Counted from the stretch's first letter, positions 8,072 to 18,389 are shown. The stretch is 64,000 nt of DNA from Desertibacillus haloalkaliphilus (GCF_019039105.1 NZ_JAHPIV010000008.1:1-64000); one strand, 5' to 3'. Program-made: numbers and translations. The notes: generated from the sequence alone by a model not told the origin.

Positions 8072-9046
8072 TCAGTCTTCGTTTATCCCAAAGCTTAAAC
8101 GAGATTCATCCATAAGTTGGGTCACGGTACCGATTTGATAGCCTTTTGATTTTAAACCAATGATTAATTGATCCAGTCCTGCTGCAGTCGAAGACGTCGG
8201 GTGCATAAGAATCATTGCTCCTGGATGAACTTTATTTAAGACATTTTGAACCATTGTATGTGGTTCTGGCTTTCGCCAATCAACCGTATCGACCGACCAC
8301 ATAATCGTTCCCATATCCATCGTGGAGGCGATGTCAACCACTTCTTGTCGAAAGCTCCCGCTTGGTGGCGCAAACCACTTCGGTGTTACATCTAATGTCG
8401 CTTCGATGACCTCATTCGTTTTCTGTAATTCTTCTGTAATTCTTGCAGCCGTTAAACTTTTCATATCAGGATGAGAATATGCATGATTTCCAATTTCATG
8501 CCCTTCTTCAAGAATCATTTTCGCTAATTTAGGGTTATCTTTCACCCATGATCCATCTAGAAAGAACGTTGATTTAACTTCATGCTTTTTCATCACTTTT
8601 AACATCGAAGGCAAGTATTCATTTCCCCATGCGACATTAACTAACAACGTAACCATTGACTTTTCAGGGTTCCCTTTATAAATCGGTGCAGGTGGCAAAT
8701 CTTCGAGATGTACACTTGGCTTTGTCTCCTTAAACACGAGCTTGTGTGGATTAAACTGACCATCGTCCTTCATTTTCTCATATGAAGCTTCAATATCCAC
8801 CTTGACTCCATTATAGCCTGGGATCGCCTTCCATACTTTATCAACTATGGCATCAATGGCTGGCTTTTCATATTTCTTTGCTTGGGATTGAATTTTTTCA
8901 TAAAGCGGATCAGCCATCTTCGCTACACTAATGCTTTCTTCTTTCACTCCATCTATGTATTCAGTCGCAAACGGATTTTGGATTGATCCGATTGAAATGA
9001 TAAAAATAAATAAAAACGCAAACCACTGCAAGTACATCCTCTTCAT
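8072..9046 (-). CDS. ylxY: YlxY-type polysaccharide deacetylase-like protein, probably inactive at the first motif
   Basis: Membrane-anchored or secreted NodB-fold protein of 324 residues. Residues 4-23 form a signal peptide or membrane anchor after a basic MKRMYL start. The NodB domain covers about 125-320: THSTFFL-like TFFLDGSW near 175, EEGHEIGNHAYSHPD near 195 (both metal histidines kept) and APPSGSFR near 243. The usual catalytic TFDDGP motif is replaced by LLVNVAWG, with no aspartate, so hydrolase activity is doubtful. Homologues between pnp and mlpA in other Bacillus species share this loss as far as I recall. The role is unknown; an envelope or sporulation part is plausible. Confidence 0.88.
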   Translation of the reverse strand: MKRMYLQWFAFLFIFIISIGSIQNPFATEYIDGVKEESISVAKMADPLYEKIQSQAKKYEKPAIDAIVDKVWKAIPGYNGVKVDIEASYEKMKDDGQFNPHKLVFKETKPSVHLEDLPPAPIYKGNPEKSMVTLLVNVAWGNEYLPSMLKVMKKHEVKSTFFLDGSWVKDNPKLAKMILEEGHEIGNHAYSHPDMKSLTAARITEELQKTNEVIEATLDVTPKWFAPPSGSFRQEVVDIASTMDMGTIMWSVDTVDWRKPEPHTMVQNVLNKVHPGAMILMHPTSSTAAGLDQLIIGLKSKGYQIGTVTQLMDESRLSFGINED

Positions 9047-9130
9047 CTTATTCTAACCCCCTTGTACTAAAAAATATGCAATAGAATTCCGGGCTAGAAC
9101 CGAGAAGAAGACCTCGTGCAATTAGATACT

Positions 9131-9161
9131 AAAAAAGAGACTGGCTATTTTCCCAGCCTCC
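9131..9161 (-). terminator. pnp rho-independent terminator
   Basis: Minus strand GAGGCTGG / CCAGTCTC stem with a short loop and TTTTTT, directly after the pnp stop. Confidence 0.88.
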
Positions 9162-9166
9162 CCTTC

Positions 9167-11272
9167 TTAACTTTCTTCTTGCTCTTTCTGTTCTTTAAGG
9201 ATCGCTTTACGTGATAAGTTTACACGGCCTTGATTGTCGATCTCAGTCACTTTTACTTCAATCTCATCACCGATACTAACGATATCCTCTACCTTATTTA
9301 CTCGCTCTTCGGCAAGTTGCGAAATATGAACAAGACCATCTTTTCCTTTAAAGATCTCAACAAAGGCACCGAACTTCTCAATTCGCTTCACTTTACCAAG
9401 ATATGTCTGTCCAACCTCAACTTCTCTGACAATATCCTCGATGATTTGTTGGGCTTTGTTATTCATCTCTTGATCTACAGAAGAAATATAGACCGTTCCG
9501 TCTTGTTCGATATCAATTTTCACACCAGTGTCTTCGATAATCTTGTTAATCATCTTTCCACTAGGTCCAATGACATCACGGATTTTATCTGGGTTGATTT
9601 TCATCGTTTTAATTTTTGGTGCATACGTTGACAATTCAGCACGTGACTCACCGATGGCAGAAAGCATGTTTTCTAAAATCACCATTCGTCCACGTTTCGC
9701 TTGATCCAAGGCTTCAACTAAAATTTCACGATTAATACCTGAAATCTTAATATCCATTTGTAAGGCTGTAATCCCTTCTTTTGTTCCTGCTACTTTAAAG
9801 TCCATGTCTCCAAGCGCGTCTTCCATGCCTTGAATATCGGTTAAAACAGTCACATACTCTTCTTCCTTGACAAGACCCATCGCAATTCCTGCTACAGGTG
9901 CCTTAATCGGAACACCAGCATCCATCATCGCTAACGTACTTGCACAAATACTCGCTTGTGAGGTTGAACCATTCGATTCAAGCACCTCTGAAACGAGACG
10001 GATCGTGTACGGGAACTCATCTTCACTAGGGATGACCTTTTCGAGTGCACGCTCCCCTAGTGCACCATGACCAATTTCACGTCGGCCTGGTCCACGCATA
10101 GGTCCTGTTTCGCCAACACTAAACGATGGGAAATTATAGTGATGCATAAAGCGCTTTGATTCTTCAATACCTAATCCATCTAAGATTTGTACATCACCTA
10201 ATGCACCTAATGTACAAATGCTAAGCGCTTGGGTTTGTCCACGTGTAAATAACCCTGAACCATGCGTTCGCGGCAACATATCCACTTGAGAGTTCAATGC
10301 ACGGATTTCATCAACACCACGGCCATCTGGACGTAATTTCTCCTTCGTAATTAATCGTCGTACTTCTTGCTTCACTAATTTTTGTAACGTTTCTTGAACT
10401 TCACTAATCTCTATTGTTTCATCTTCTTCAAATTGGGCAACTGTTCGTTCAATCACCGCATCAATCGCTTCTTGACGAGCATGCTTTTCAACGACGCGAA
10501 CAGCCTCTTTAATCTCAGCCTCAGCGATATCACGAACTTTTTGCTCTAGTTCAGGATCAATTTGTTGAAGAACAACTTCTGTTTTCTCTTTCCCGATCTG
10601 AGCGACAATTTCTTCTTGAAACGCAATTAGACGTTTAATTTCCTCATGGCCATACATAATCGCTTCAAGCATAACCTCTTCAGGTACCTCATCTGCACCT
10701 GCTTCAACCATATTAATAGCGTCTTTTGTCCCTGCGACCACTAGATTGATGTCACTTTGTTCAAGTTGTTCCGTAGTCGGGTTAATCACAAATTCATCGC
10801 CAATTCGACCGACAGTTACACCCGCAATTGGTCCATCGAACGGAATATCTGAAACACATAATGCAAGTGAAGAACCAAACATCGCTGCCATCTCAGATGA
10901 ACAATTTGGGTCAACACTCATCACGATACTAACCACTTGGACTTCGTTTCGAAATCCATCCGCAAACAATGGGCGAATAGGACGATCGATTAATCGACTT
11001 GCTAAAATTGCTTTTTCACTTGGGCGCCCTTCACGTTTAATAAATCCACCTGGGATTTTCCCGGCTGCATATAAGCGCTCTTCATAATTCACTGTAAGCG
11101 GAAAGAATGGCAAGTCTTTTGGTTCCTTAGAAGCTGTCACTGTTGATAAAACAGCTGTATCTCCATAGCGAACCATCACGGCTCCATTTGCTTGCTTAGC
11201 CAATTGGCCTGTCTCAATCGTTAACGTTCGACCGGCCCAATCAATAGAAAACGTTTGTTTTTCTTGTTCCAT
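9167..11272 (-). CDS. pnp: Polynucleotide phosphorylase
   Basis: Phosphorolytic 3'-5' exoribonuclease, a trimer in RNA turnover. Two RNase PH-like cores cover about 1-215 and 300-540, an alpha-helical linker lies between, a KH domain with GPSGKMI sits near 560 and a C-terminal S1 domain near 620-690. The core motif GxxxRGQTQA occurs near 370. I start at ATG 11272 because GAGAGGAG lies just upstream; the in-frame codons to 11308 have no ribosome site. That gives 701 residues, as usual. It is separated from rpsO by that gene's terminator. A small hairpin (ACGAG / CTCGT) places the ribosome site in its loop. Confidence 0.97.
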   Translation of the reverse strand: MEQEKQTFSIDWAGRTLTIETGQLAKQANGAVMVRYGDTAVLSTVTASKEPKDLPFFPLTVNYEERLYAAGKIPGGFIKREGRPSEKAILASRLIDRPIRPLFADGFRNEVQVVSIVMSVDPNCSSEMAAMFGSSLALCVSDIPFDGPIAGVTVGRIGDEFVINPTTEQLEQSDINLVVAGTKDAINMVEAGADEVPEEVMLEAIMYGHEEIKRLIAFQEEIVAQIGKEKTEVVLQQIDPELEQKVRDIAEAEIKEAVRVVEKHARQEAIDAVIERTVAQFEEDETIEISEVQETLQKLVKQEVRRLITKEKLRPDGRGVDEIRALNSQVDMLPRTHGSGLFTRGQTQALSICTLGALGDVQILDGLGIEESKRFMHHYNFPSFSVGETGPMRGPGRREIGHGALGERALEKVIPSEDEFPYTIRLVSEVLESNGSTSQASICASTLAMMDAGVPIKAPVAGIAMGLVKEEEYVTVLTDIQGMEDALGDMDFKVAGTKEGITALQMDIKISGINREILVEALDQAKRGRMVILENMLSAIGESRAELSTYAPKIKTMKINPDKIRDVIGPSGKMINKIIEDTGVKIDIEQDGTVYISSVDQEMNNKAQQIIEDIVREVEVGQTYLGKVKRIEKFGAFVEIFKGKDGLVHISQLAEERVNKVEDIVSIGDEIEVKVTEIDNQGRVNLSRKAILKEQKEQEES

Positions 11273-11403
11273 TAAACGAGTACTCCTCTCGTACACAAAA
11301 TTATTCAATCTATCCTTATTATTTCCTATTTATGCTGAAAATAAAAGAAAAAAATTGAATCTAACGATCTTTTTTGAAATTTTTTCCTGAATTTTTAACC
11401 TAA

Positions 11404-11434
11404 TAAAAAAGCGGGAACAATTCCCGCTTTTTTT
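11404..11434 (-). terminator. rpsO rho-independent terminator
   Basis: Near-perfect stem AAAAGCGGGAA / TTCCCGCTTTTTT downstream of rpsO. The A- and T-runs on both sides would let it work in either direction. Confidence 0.92.
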
Positions 11435-11440
11435 AATGGT

Positions 11441-11710
11441 TTATCGGCGTAAACCAAGGCTATCAACTAAGTTACGGTAACGAGTAACATCTTTTTTACG
11501 TAAGTATGTTAATAAGTTACGACGTTGACCAACCATCTTTAAAAGACCACGACGTGAATGATGATCTTTTTTGTGTGTACGTAAATGATCATTTAAACTA
11601 TTGATTTGCTCAGTTAGGATAGCTACCTGAACCTCAGGAGAACCTGTATCGTTCTCATGTGTTTTATACTGCTCAATAAGTTCATTTTTACGTTCTTGTG
11701 TTAATGCCAT
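11441..11710 (-). CDS. rpsO: 30S ribosomal protein S15
   Basis: Primary 16S rRNA-binding protein of the small subunit platform. The 89 residues contain the family's [15 protein letters not shown] near 22, [12 protein letters not shown] near 41 and [12 protein letters not shown] near 63. The start at 11710 (MALTQE) follows a full AAAGGAGGTG site; an upstream in-frame start would need codons that overlap that site. It has its own sigma-A promoter at 11807-11835, a structured leader of about 90 bases and its own terminator, so it can be regulated separately from ribC and pnp. Confidence 0.98.
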   Translation of the reverse strand: MALTQERKNELIEQYKTHENDTGSPEVQVAILTEQINSLNDHLRTHKKDHHSRRGLLKMVGQRRNLLTYLRKKDVTRYRNLVDSLGLRR

Positions 11711-11800
11711 CCTAGTCACCTCCTTTTTCTTATACACCAATTCCCTCGCAAACGTTGGTGAATCGTTTTGCCAAGCAACGGCTTTTGTACATAAAGTACA
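11711..11800 (-). promoter_or_regulatory. rpsO 5' leader, possible S15 autoregulatory RNA
   Basis: The transcript leader before rpsO contains stem CACCAA / TTGGTG around a gtttgcgaggga loop, and an upstream GCC-gttgctt-GGC stem. In Bacillaceae, S15 is known to repress its own mRNA through a leader structure. The structure is visible; S15 binding is inferred and I have not matched it to a covariance model. Confidence 0.4.
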
Positions 11801-11806
11801 TCATTT

Positions 11807-11835
11807 AGAATACATGTTTTTTTTCTAAAATGCAA
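11807..11835 (-). promoter_or_regulatory. Sigma-A promoter of rpsO
   Basis: Minus strand TTGCAT, a 17-base spacer, then TATTCT. It lies about 97 bases before the rpsO start, just after the end of ribC. Confidence 0.7.
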
Positions 11836-11863
11836 GTCCTTCTTATTTTTTGTTGAATTTTGT

Positions 11864-12823
11864 TTATTCTTTTACTTTTTGTTGATGAAAAAAGGCAATA
11901 GCCTCTTCTTTATCCTTACTAATTTGTTTGGTTAATTCATCAACTGAGTTAAATTTCCTCTCTCCACGAATATAGGTCAACCATTGCAGTGTAACCTCAG
12001 CACCATAAATCGACCGCTCAAAATCAAACAAATGCACCTCAATCGTGGCTTGCTGACTGTCTTCGTAAAAGGTTGGTTTATAACCAACATTACAAACCCC
12101 TTCATACGACTTGCCATCGACCTGCATTGAGACTGCATAAACACCGGTAGACGGAGATAAATAACGGTCAGTGAATTCAATATTTGCAGTTGGAAAGCCG
12201 ATCGTTCGACCTCGTTTATCACCGTGAATCACTGTACCACTTATTTGATAGTAACGTCCTAAATAAGCAGGAACATCTGCTACTTCCCCATTTTTTATGA
12301 GCTCTCTAATTAAAGTAGAACTAATCTTTCTCTCACTTTCTTCGACTTTATGGACTGTTGTTTGTTCAAATTCATTCCGAGAGTGAAAAGGTAATGTCTC
12401 CATCGTTCCTTTTCCTAGATTCCCATACGTATAGTCAAATCCAGCGACAACATGTTTTACATGAAGACGAATCAAATATTCATCTACAAATTGCTGTGGA
12501 GTAAGGCTTGCAAACTCTTTGGAAAATTGAACGATATATAACCGGTCAACGTCCAACTGCTCAATTTGACGAGCTTTATCTTTGATTGGGGTTAAGTATG
12601 GCATTTGCTCACTGCCTCGTTTTGCTCTTAACACCTCTTTTGGGTGTGGGTTAAATGTCATCACTGAACAGTTATAGCCCTTGTTTTTAGCGATCGTTTT
12701 AGCTGTCGTGATCACTTGTTGGTGTCCAAGGTGAACACCATCAAAAAAACCCAGAGCCATTACTGTTGGTTTAAGATCATCCTTTTTTATTTGATGAGGA
12801 TGTGATATATACACTGTTTCCAC
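11864..12823 (-). CDS. ribC: Bifunctional riboflavin kinase/FMN adenylyltransferase
   Basis: Makes FMN and FAD from riboflavin (RibC/RibF). The N-terminal nucleotidyltransferase has FFDGVHLGHQQV near residue 26 and a central region ending with SSTLIRELI; the C-terminal flavokinase has GRTIGFPTANIEF near 200. I place the start at GTG 12823 (METVYISHPHQI), preceded by GAAGG; the ATG at 12850 is in frame but has no site and gives an unusual N-terminal extension. 319 residues. It follows truB by about 36 bases, as in B. subtilis. Some Bacillus RibC proteins also regulate FMN riboswitch genes through FMN supply. Confidence 0.95.
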   Translation of the reverse strand: METVYISHPHQIKKDDLKPTVMALGFFDGVHLGHQQVITTAKTIAKNKGYNCSVMTFNPHPKEVLRAKRGSEQMPYLTPIKDKARQIEQLDVDRLYIVQFSKEFASLTPQQFVDEYLIRLHVKHVVAGFDYTYGNLGKGTMETLPFHSRNEFEQTTVHKVEESERKISSTLIRELIKNGEVADVPAYLGRYYQISGTVIHGDKRGRTIGFPTANIEFTDRYLSPSTGVYAVSMQVDGKSYEGVCNVGYKPTFYEDSQQATIEVHLFDFERSIYGAEVTLQWLTYIRGERKFNSVDELTKQISKDKEEAIAFFHQQKVKE

Positions 12824-12859
12824 AATATTCACCTTCAATCTGGTTAACAACCACAGTCA

Positions 12860-13765
12860 TTAATCAATTTTAATGATTTTTTCCGGTTTAATAAAGCCTT
12901 TTTTGGTTGGGTGTTGCTGGTAAATCGCTAAACACTCACCACTTTCATTATATACCGAAACCCGCTTTTCTTCTATTCCTTTGAACTGAGGCAAGACCAT
13001 TCCGTTTCGAACCTTTGTTTCAATCGTGGGGTCAACAGTAACACGAGTAAAATGTGAGACCGCTTGCTCAATCGATAGCAGCTCAACATCTTCTGCTTGA
13101 GCTTGCTCTGTTAGCTGCTCAAGTGTCAAGCATTGCTTGAGCATAAAAGGCCCTGATTCGGTTCGTATTAAATCAGACATATGCGCTGGATATCCTAGTT
13201 CCTTCCCGATATCCACAGCTAACGTTCGGACATATGTACCTTTGCTACAGTGGACGCGAAAACGAAACGAAACCGTCTGCTCTGTTTGCTTTATATCTCC
13301 TAGCAACGTTAGTTCATGAATCGTAATCATTCGTACCGGGCGGTCCACATGTTTACCTTCTCTTGCATATTCATATAATCTTTTACCTTTTACTTTAACG
13401 GCCGAATACATCGGAGGAATTTGCTTAATCTCACCTACAAATCGCTTAATGACCTTCTCTACCTCATTCTTCGTGATCACACGATCTACTCGCTTTTGTT
13501 CGACACACTCCCCTGAAGCGTCTTCAGTTGTTGTTGAAAAACCCAAAGTGACCTCGCCTTCATATGTTTTCGGATAATCAGTCATGTACTCGGCAATTTT
13601 CGTCGCACGACCAATACAAATGGGTAACACACCAGTCACATCAGGATCTAGTGTGCCCGTATGACCCACTTTTTTTGTTTTTAAAATCTTGCGAACCTTC
13701 GCGACACAATCATGAGAGGTCACCCCTTTTGGTTTATAGAGGGGCAAGATTCCAGATCGATTCAA
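12860..13765 (-). CDS. truB: tRNA pseudouridine-55 synthase
   Basis: Converts U55 of tRNA to pseudouridine in the T arm. The N-terminus reads GILPLYKPKGVTSHDCV, the catalytic aspartate lies in GHTGTLDPDVTGVLP near residue 40, and a PUA-like C-terminal region follows from about 240. I use the TTG at 13765 because AGGTG lies seven bases upstream and the product begins MNRSGILP as in relatives. The ATG at 13843 would add 26 residues unlike TruB. About 301 residues. Between rbfA and ribC, with a 100-base gap before it. Confidence 0.94.
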   Translation of the reverse strand: MNRSGILPLYKPKGVTSHDCVAKVRKILKTKKVGHTGTLDPDVTGVLPICIGRATKIAEYMTDYPKTYEGEVTLGFSTTTEDASGECVEQKRVDRVITKNEVEKVIKRFVGEIKQIPPMYSAVKVKGKRLYEYAREGKHVDRPVRMITIHELTLLGDIKQTEQTVSFRFRVHCSKGTYVRTLAVDIGKELGYPAHMSDLIRTESGPFMLKQCLTLEQLTEQAQAEDVELLSIEQAVSHFTRVTVDPTIETKVRNGMVLPQFKGIEEKRVSVYNESGECLAIYQQHPTKKGFIKPEKIIKID

Positions 13766-13864
13766 ACACGACACCTGCTTTCTTAGAAGTTTTTTAAAAC
13801 AACTCCAAAAAGCTAAAGGATAGACAAAGGCATTGTGCCTCATCTATCCCTTTGCTCCATCAAT

Positions 13865-14224
13865 TTATTTCTCATCATTGGTTTCTTTATTAATATCGTT
13901 TAAAAGTCTCTCGATTTTATTTCCGTATTCAATTGATTCATCAAATTCAAAAGAAATTTCCGGCGTCTTACGAAGACGAATTCGCTTACCGATCTCAGAA
14001 CGAATAAATCCTGATGCCTTCGATAAACCTTTGAGCGTGTCTTCTTTTTTTTGATCGTCACCAAGGACCGTAATAAATACTTTTGCTTGTTGCAAGTCAC
14101 CAGTTACATCCACACCTGTAACCGTCACGAAATCAACACGCGGATCCTTAATTTCTCTCATAATAATATCACTTAATTCCTTTTTCATTTGTTCACCAAC
14201 ACGATTTGCTCGAACATTGCTCAT
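13865..14224 (-). CDS. rbfA: 30S ribosome-binding factor A
   Basis: Late 30S assembly factor that binds 16S rRNA. The 119-residue KH-like protein has [17 protein letters not shown] at the N-terminus, [12 protein letters not shown] near 35 and [14 protein letters not shown] near 90. ATG 14224 follows GAGGTGG; the longer ORF from 14263 lacks a site and gives an atypical extension. It sits 25 bases after ylxP in the nusA-infB operon. Confidence 0.96.
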   Translation of the reverse strand: MSNVRANRVGEQMKKELSDIIMREIKDPRVDFVTVTGVDVTGDLQQAKVFITVLGDDQKKEDTLKGLSKASGFIRSEIGKRIRLRKTPEISFEFDESIEYGNKIERLLNDINKETNDEK

Positions 14225-14249
14225 GTGAATCCACCTCACTTTGCTGCGT

Positions 14250-14531
14250 TTACAGCCATTCAATCGTTGTTACTGTACGTTCAATTTCTGGAACTCCATC
14301 AATCATCTTTAATGCTCGCTGCAGTTCCTTTTCAACGACAGTTTTATCATTAGCAATTGCTGCAATCGCTATTTCAGTTCGTTGCCATACATTTTGATGC
14401 GCAGTCTCGGCAACAGTAACATTTAACCGTTGCCTGAGCTTTGTAAGGACACTTTTTAAGACTGAGCGTTTCTCCTTAAGTGACTGTGCGTCATAAATGA
14501 TACATTCGCATGTGATGACACCGATGATCAT
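14250..14531 (-). CDS. ylxP: DUF503 family protein YlxP
   Basis: Small conserved protein of unknown function, 93 residues, ferredoxin-like DUF503 fold. [25 protein letters not shown] is the family's first strand and helix, with [17 protein letters not shown] next. In B. subtilis the homologue is linked to ribosome assembly by location and pull-downs as I recall, so a 30S role is likely but not proven here. Its ATG overlaps the infB stop by four bases (ATGA), showing translational coupling. Confidence 0.92.
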   Translation of the reverse strand: MIIGVITCECIIYDAQSLKEKRSVLKSVLTKLRQRLNVTVAETAHQNVWQRTEIAIAAIANDKTVVEKELQRALKMIDGVPEIERTVTTIEWL

Positions 14532-16621
14532 TTAGGTTTGATTTCCTCCATGACATATGCTTCAATGATGTCGCCTTCTTTAATATCATTGAAATTCTCT
14601 AGTGTTACACCACATTCATAACCAGATGCAACTTCTTTAACATCATCTTTATATCGTTTTAATGCATTTAAGGCTCCTTCATAAATCACAATACCATCGC
14701 GAATCAAACGAACCGTTGAGTCACGAGTGATCTTCCCATCCGTCACATATGAACCTGCAATCGTACCAATTTTAGACACTTTAAACGTCGCACGTACTTC
14801 CAATTGGCCAATAACTTTTTCTTGATATTCCGGATCAAGCATCCCTTTCATCGCTGCCTCAATCTCATCAATCGCATTGTAAATGACACGATGAAGACGA
14901 ATATCAACTTTTTCCGCTTCTGCCGTACGCTTCGCATTCACATCTGGACGGACATTGAACCCAATGACAATTGCATTAGAAGCTGATGCCAAAATAATGT
15001 CAGACTCAGCGATGGCGCCAACACCCGTATGAATAATGTTTACTTTCACACCTTCAACATCAATCTTTTCAAGAGCACCTTTCATCGCTTCTACAGACCC
15101 TTGCACATCGGCTTTAATAATGACATTGATCTCTTTAATATCCCCTTGTTGAATTTGTTCAAACAAATCATCAAGGCTGACTTTTGATGTTTCTTTACGT
15201 TCCGCTTCGCGCTGCTTTGTTGCTCGCGCTTCACCAATTTGACGTGCTTTCTTTTCATCTTCAAAAGCTAAAAATTGATCGCCAGCCTGAGGGACTGCAT
15301 TTAGACCTGTAATTTCTACAGGTGTAGATGGACCAACGGTTTTCACACGGCGCCCGAGATCATTGACCATCGCACGAACCCGACCAAATGTGTTTCCAAC
15401 AACAATAGGATCGCCGACATTTAATGTCCCTGATTGTACGAGTAACGTCGCAACCGGTCCGCGACCTTTATCAAGTTCAGCTTCTATCACTGTACCTCGT
15501 GCACGTTTGTCAGGGTTCGCCTTATATTCTTCCACCTCAGCAACGAGAAGGATCATCTCTAGCAGCTCATCAATACCTTCACCTTTCAATGCTGATACTG
15601 GAACAAAAATTGTATCGCCACCCCAAGCTTCAGGAACAAGCTCAAACTCAGTTAACTCTTGCATAACGCGATCCGGATTTGCTGCTTCCTTATCCATTTT
15701 ATTAACTGCAACAATAATTGGTACACCTGCTGCTTTTGCGTGGTTGATCGCTTCTTTTGTTTGTGGCATAACTCCATCATCTGCAGCGACAACGAGAATT
15801 GTAATATCTGTCACTTGGGCTCCACGTGCGCGCATCGTTGTAAACGCCGCGTGACCCGGAGTATCTAAGAACGTGACTTTCTTATCATTCTCTTCGATCT
15901 GATAAGCACCAATATGTTGCGTAATACCGCCCGCTTCGCCTGCTGTTACTTTTGTATGACGAATAGAGTCTAGAAGCGTTGTTTTCCCGTGGTCAACATG
16001 CCCCATGATCGTAACGACAGGCGGTCGTTCTTTTAGGTCTTTTGGATCATCATTCTCTTCGATGTTTTCAAATTCATGCTCATCAATAATGACCTCTTCT
16101 TCAACCTCAACCCCAAAATCCTCACAAATAAGTTCAATTGAATCCTTATCTAGCTCCTGGTTGATCGTCGCCATCACACCTAAGAACATCAATTTTTTGA
16201 TAAGCTCAGAAGGCTCTTTGTTTAATTTACCCGCTAAATCCCCAACTGTAACCGTACCTGAATACGTAATCTTCTCTGGTGTTTTGTTCTGTTTACTCTT
16301 CACTGATTGCTCCTCTTTATTCCCACGGTTATTTTTTTGATTCCGTTGCTGCTTCTTGTTCCCTTTTTTCTTTTGATTAGGGTTGTTCTTATTATGATTA
16401 GGCTTCTCTTGCTTTGGTTTAGAAGGTTTATTTTTCTGCTTTGCAGTGTCTTGTTTGTTTTCTTTACTGTTGCTGTTTCCTTCTAATTTTTTGATTGTGT
16501 CCTCATCAATAACAGACATATGGTTTGAAACGGATACATTGAGTTGTTTTAATTGCTCAATGATCTCTTTACTTGATTTATTCTTTTCTTTTGCATATTC
16601 ATATATTCGCATCTTCCTCAT
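14528..16621 (-). CDS. infB: Translation initiation factor IF-2
   Basis: GTPase that brings fMet-tRNA to the 30S subunit. The N-terminal IF2N motif [12 protein letters not shown] is followed by a lysine/asparagine/glutamine-rich spacer at 50-110, a second IF2N region near 120-170, then the G domain with GHVDHGKT at 207-214, DTPGH near 253 and NKMD near 307; domains II-IV follow to 697. GGTGGAGG precedes the ATG. The spacer is shorter than in many proteobacteria but normal for Bacillus. Operon order nusA-ylxR-ylxQ-infB is conserved. Confidence 0.98.
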   Translation of the reverse strand: MRKMRIYEYAKEKNKSSKEIIEQLKQLNVSVSNHMSVIDEDTIKKLEGNSNSKENKQDTAKQKNKPSKPKQEKPNHNKNNPNQKKKGNKKQQRNQKNNRGNKEEQSVKSKQNKTPEKITYSGTVTVGDLAGKLNKEPSELIKKLMFLGVMATINQELDKDSIELICEDFGVEVEEEVIIDEHEFENIEENDDPKDLKERPPVVTIMGHVDHGKTTLLDSIRHTKVTAGEAGGITQHIGAYQIEENDKKVTFLDTPGHAAFTTMRARGAQVTDITILVVAADDGVMPQTKEAINHAKAAGVPIIVAVNKMDKEAANPDRVMQELTEFELVPEAWGGDTIFVPVSALKGEGIDELLEMILLVAEVEEYKANPDKRARGTVIEAELDKGRGPVATLLVQSGTLNVGDPIVVGNTFGRVRAMVNDLGRRVKTVGPSTPVEITGLNAVPQAGDQFLAFEDEKKARQIGEARATKQREAERKETSKVSLDDLFEQIQQGDIKEINVIIKADVQGSVEAMKGALEKIDVEGVKVNIIHTGVGAIAESDIILASASNAIVIGFNVRPDVNAKRTAEAEKVDIRLHRVIYNAIDEIEAAMKGMLDPEYQEKVIGQLEVRATFKVSKIGTIAGSYVTDGKITRDSTVRLIRDGIVIYEGALNALKRYKDDVKEVASGYECGVTLENFNDIKEGDIIEAYVMEEIKPK

Positions 16622-16637
16622 ATGTTAACCTCCACCT

Positions 16638-16943
16638 TTATTGATCAAGTAGTGTGATCAATTTCTTTGCAAATCCAGGGTCTATAACACCGATAACCAC
16701 TCGCTCTCCTTTACCGATTGCATGCCCCAAAAAGTCCCTTGTCGAGACCGTCCGCAACGGTACATGATAGTGCTCACATTTATTAACCACTTTCTTTCTC
16801 GTCGATTCAGAAGCATCAGACGAAAGAAGAACCAATTTCACTTTTTTTGCTCTTACATCTTTAATCACAAGTTCTTCTCCAGATACAAGCATTCTTGCTC
16901 TCGCCGCCAAGCCTAACATCGACATCCACTTTTGATCACTCAT
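16638..16943 (-). CDS. ylxQ: L7Ae-family RNA-binding protein YlxQ
   Basis: 101-residue L7Ae/L30e-fold protein. The family proteins bind kink-turn RNA; in B. subtilis this paralogue is a K-turn binder of uncertain biological role. Visible features are MLGLAARARMLVSGEE near the start, VKLVLLSSDASEST in the middle, and GKGERVVIGVIDPGFAK near the C-terminus. The start overlaps the ylxR stop by four bases. It lies between ylxR and infB, so it is co-made with translation factors. Confidence 0.93.
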   Translation of the reverse strand: MSDQKWMSMLGLAARARMLVSGEELVIKDVRAKKVKLVLLSSDASESTRKKVVNKCEHYHVPLRTVSTRDFLGHAIGKGERVVIGVIDPGFAKKLITLLDQ

Positions 16944-17215
16944 TGTCCTTGTCCCTGCCGTCTGGCTTCTTCTAGATGGTCATAAATCTCATTACTAACT
17001 TTAACATTTAAATGTCTTGAAAGGATATCTTTCTTTTTAGCCATTTCAAAACACTCCTTGCTATTGCTTATGTAAGCACCACGACCATTTTTCTTTCCAG
17101 TCGGGTCAATTGAAACGTCGCCCTCTGGTGAACGAACAATACGAATGAGTTCTTGTTTCGGTTTCATCTCATTAGTAACAACACATTTGCGAAGTGGAAC
17201 TTTTCGTTTTTTCAT
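16940..17215 (-). CDS. ylxR: YlxR (DUF448) RNA-binding-like protein
   Basis: 91-residue basic protein with the YlxR/RnpM fold. It keeps the family signature PLRKCVVTNE at the N-terminus and the central KKNGRGAYISNSKECFEMAKKK, with positive charge suited to RNA binding. Recent B. subtilis work links the family (RnpM) to RNase P RNA and to regulation of gene expression; that is established knowledge, not shown here. AAAGGAGATGG site upstream. Follows nusA by 20 bases. Confidence 0.94.
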   Translation of the reverse strand: MKKRKVPLRKCVVTNEMKPKQELIRIVRSPEGDVSIDPTGKKNGRGAYISNSKECFEMAKKKDILSRHLNVKVSNEIYDHLEEARRQGQGQ

Positions 17216-17235
17216 CCGGCTCCATCTCCTTTGTT

Positions 17236-18369
17236 TTATTCAGTCTGTTCGTCAGTAACAGGTTCTTCAACAGGATCATCAGGATCATCAGCCTCAACTT
17301 CTTCTAGCGCTTCATCTGGATGATATAAGCCTAGTTCCTCAGCCTCTGATTGACTTTTTATATCTATTTTCCAACCTGTTAATTTTGCAGCGAGACGTGC
17401 GTTTTGACCACGTTTTCCGATCGCTAATGAAAGTTGGTAATCTGGCACAATCACTTGTGTCATTTTTTCTTCCTCATCAACGTTTACTTCAAGAACCTTC
17501 GAAGGACTAAGCGCATTGGCCACATATTCAACTGGATCTTCAGACCAACGAACAATGTCAATTTTTTCACCTTTTAACTCATCAACAATCGTTTGGACCC
17601 TTTGGCCTTTAGGACCAACACAAGAGCCTACAGGATCAACTTCTGGATCTTCAGCATGGACAGCAATTTTCGATCGGTCTCCCGCTTCACGTGATACGGA
17701 TTTAATTTCCACGGTTCCGTCATAAATTTCTGGCACCTCTAACTCAAATAGTCGTTTTAAAAGACCGGGATGAGTTCTTGAAATTAAAATTTGTGGTCCT
17801 TTAGTCGTTTTCTCTACTTTCGTAATGTAGGCTTTAATCCGGTCATTATGTTTGTACGTTTCGTTTGGCATTTGTTCGCCTAATGGTAAAAGAGCTTCTA
17901 CTTTACCTAAATCAACATAAATAAAGCGATTATCTTGACGTTGTACAATACCGGTCATAATGTCTTCTTCACGGTCGATGAAATCGGAATATATGATCCC
18001 TCGCTCGGCTTCGCGCACTCGCTGGGTGACCACTTGTTTGGCTGTTTGTGCGGCAATCCGTCCAAAATCCTTTGGCGTCACCTCAATTTCAACAATATCA
18101 TCGACTTCAAAATTCGGATTAATCTCTTTCGCTGCATCTTCAGAAATCTCTAGCCTGGCATCGAACACCTCTTCAACGACCTGTTTCCTAGCAAACACGC
18201 GAATACTGCCATTCTCACGATTGATATCGACACGTACATTTTGTGCTTGATTAAAATTTCGTTTGTATCCTGAAATTAGCGCGGCTTCAATCGCTTCTAA
18301 AATCACTTCTTTTTCGATCCCTTTGTCTTTTTCCAATGTTGTTAATGCATCCATAAAATCACTATTCAT
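17236..18369 (-). CDS. nusA: Transcription termination/antitermination protein NusA
   Basis: RNA polymerase-associated pausing, termination and antitermination factor. The N-terminal domain (about 1-125) is followed by S1 (GIVQRQDNRFIYVDLG near 139) and tandem KH domains (GSCVGPKGQRVQ near 248 and LAIGKRGQNARLAAKLTG near 315). The C-terminal acidic tail is short, as in Gram-positive NusA; total 377 residues. AAAGGGGGAAG precedes the ATG. NusA controls termination, so the hairpins in its own operon leader (18990-19068) are a plausible autoregulatory target. Confidence 0.97.
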   Translation of the reverse strand: MNSDFMDALTTLEKDKGIEKEVILEAIEAALISGYKRNFNQAQNVRVDINRENGSIRVFARKQVVEEVFDARLEISEDAAKEINPNFEVDDIVEIEVTPKDFGRIAAQTAKQVVTQRVREAERGIIYSDFIDREEDIMTGIVQRQDNRFIYVDLGKVEALLPLGEQMPNETYKHNDRIKAYITKVEKTTKGPQILISRTHPGLLKRLFELEVPEIYDGTVEIKSVSREAGDRSKIAVHAEDPEVDPVGSCVGPKGQRVQTIVDELKGEKIDIVRWSEDPVEYVANALSPSKVLEVNVDEEEKMTQVIVPDYQLSLAIGKRGQNARLAAKLTGWKIDIKSQSEAEELGLYHPDEALEEVEADDPDDPVEEPVTDEQTE

Positions 18370-18389
18370 TGAACGCTTCCCCCTTTCAA

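Noticed and set aside
10746-11087. 113-residue plus-strand ORF inside pnp
   Set aside because: Complementary-strand shadow of a conserved gene; no family features or ribosome site of its own.
15363-15854. 163-residue plus-strand ORF antisense to infB
   Set aside because: Low-complexity S/T/A-rich translation typical of the antisense of a conserved gene; infB motifs on the other strand are decisive.
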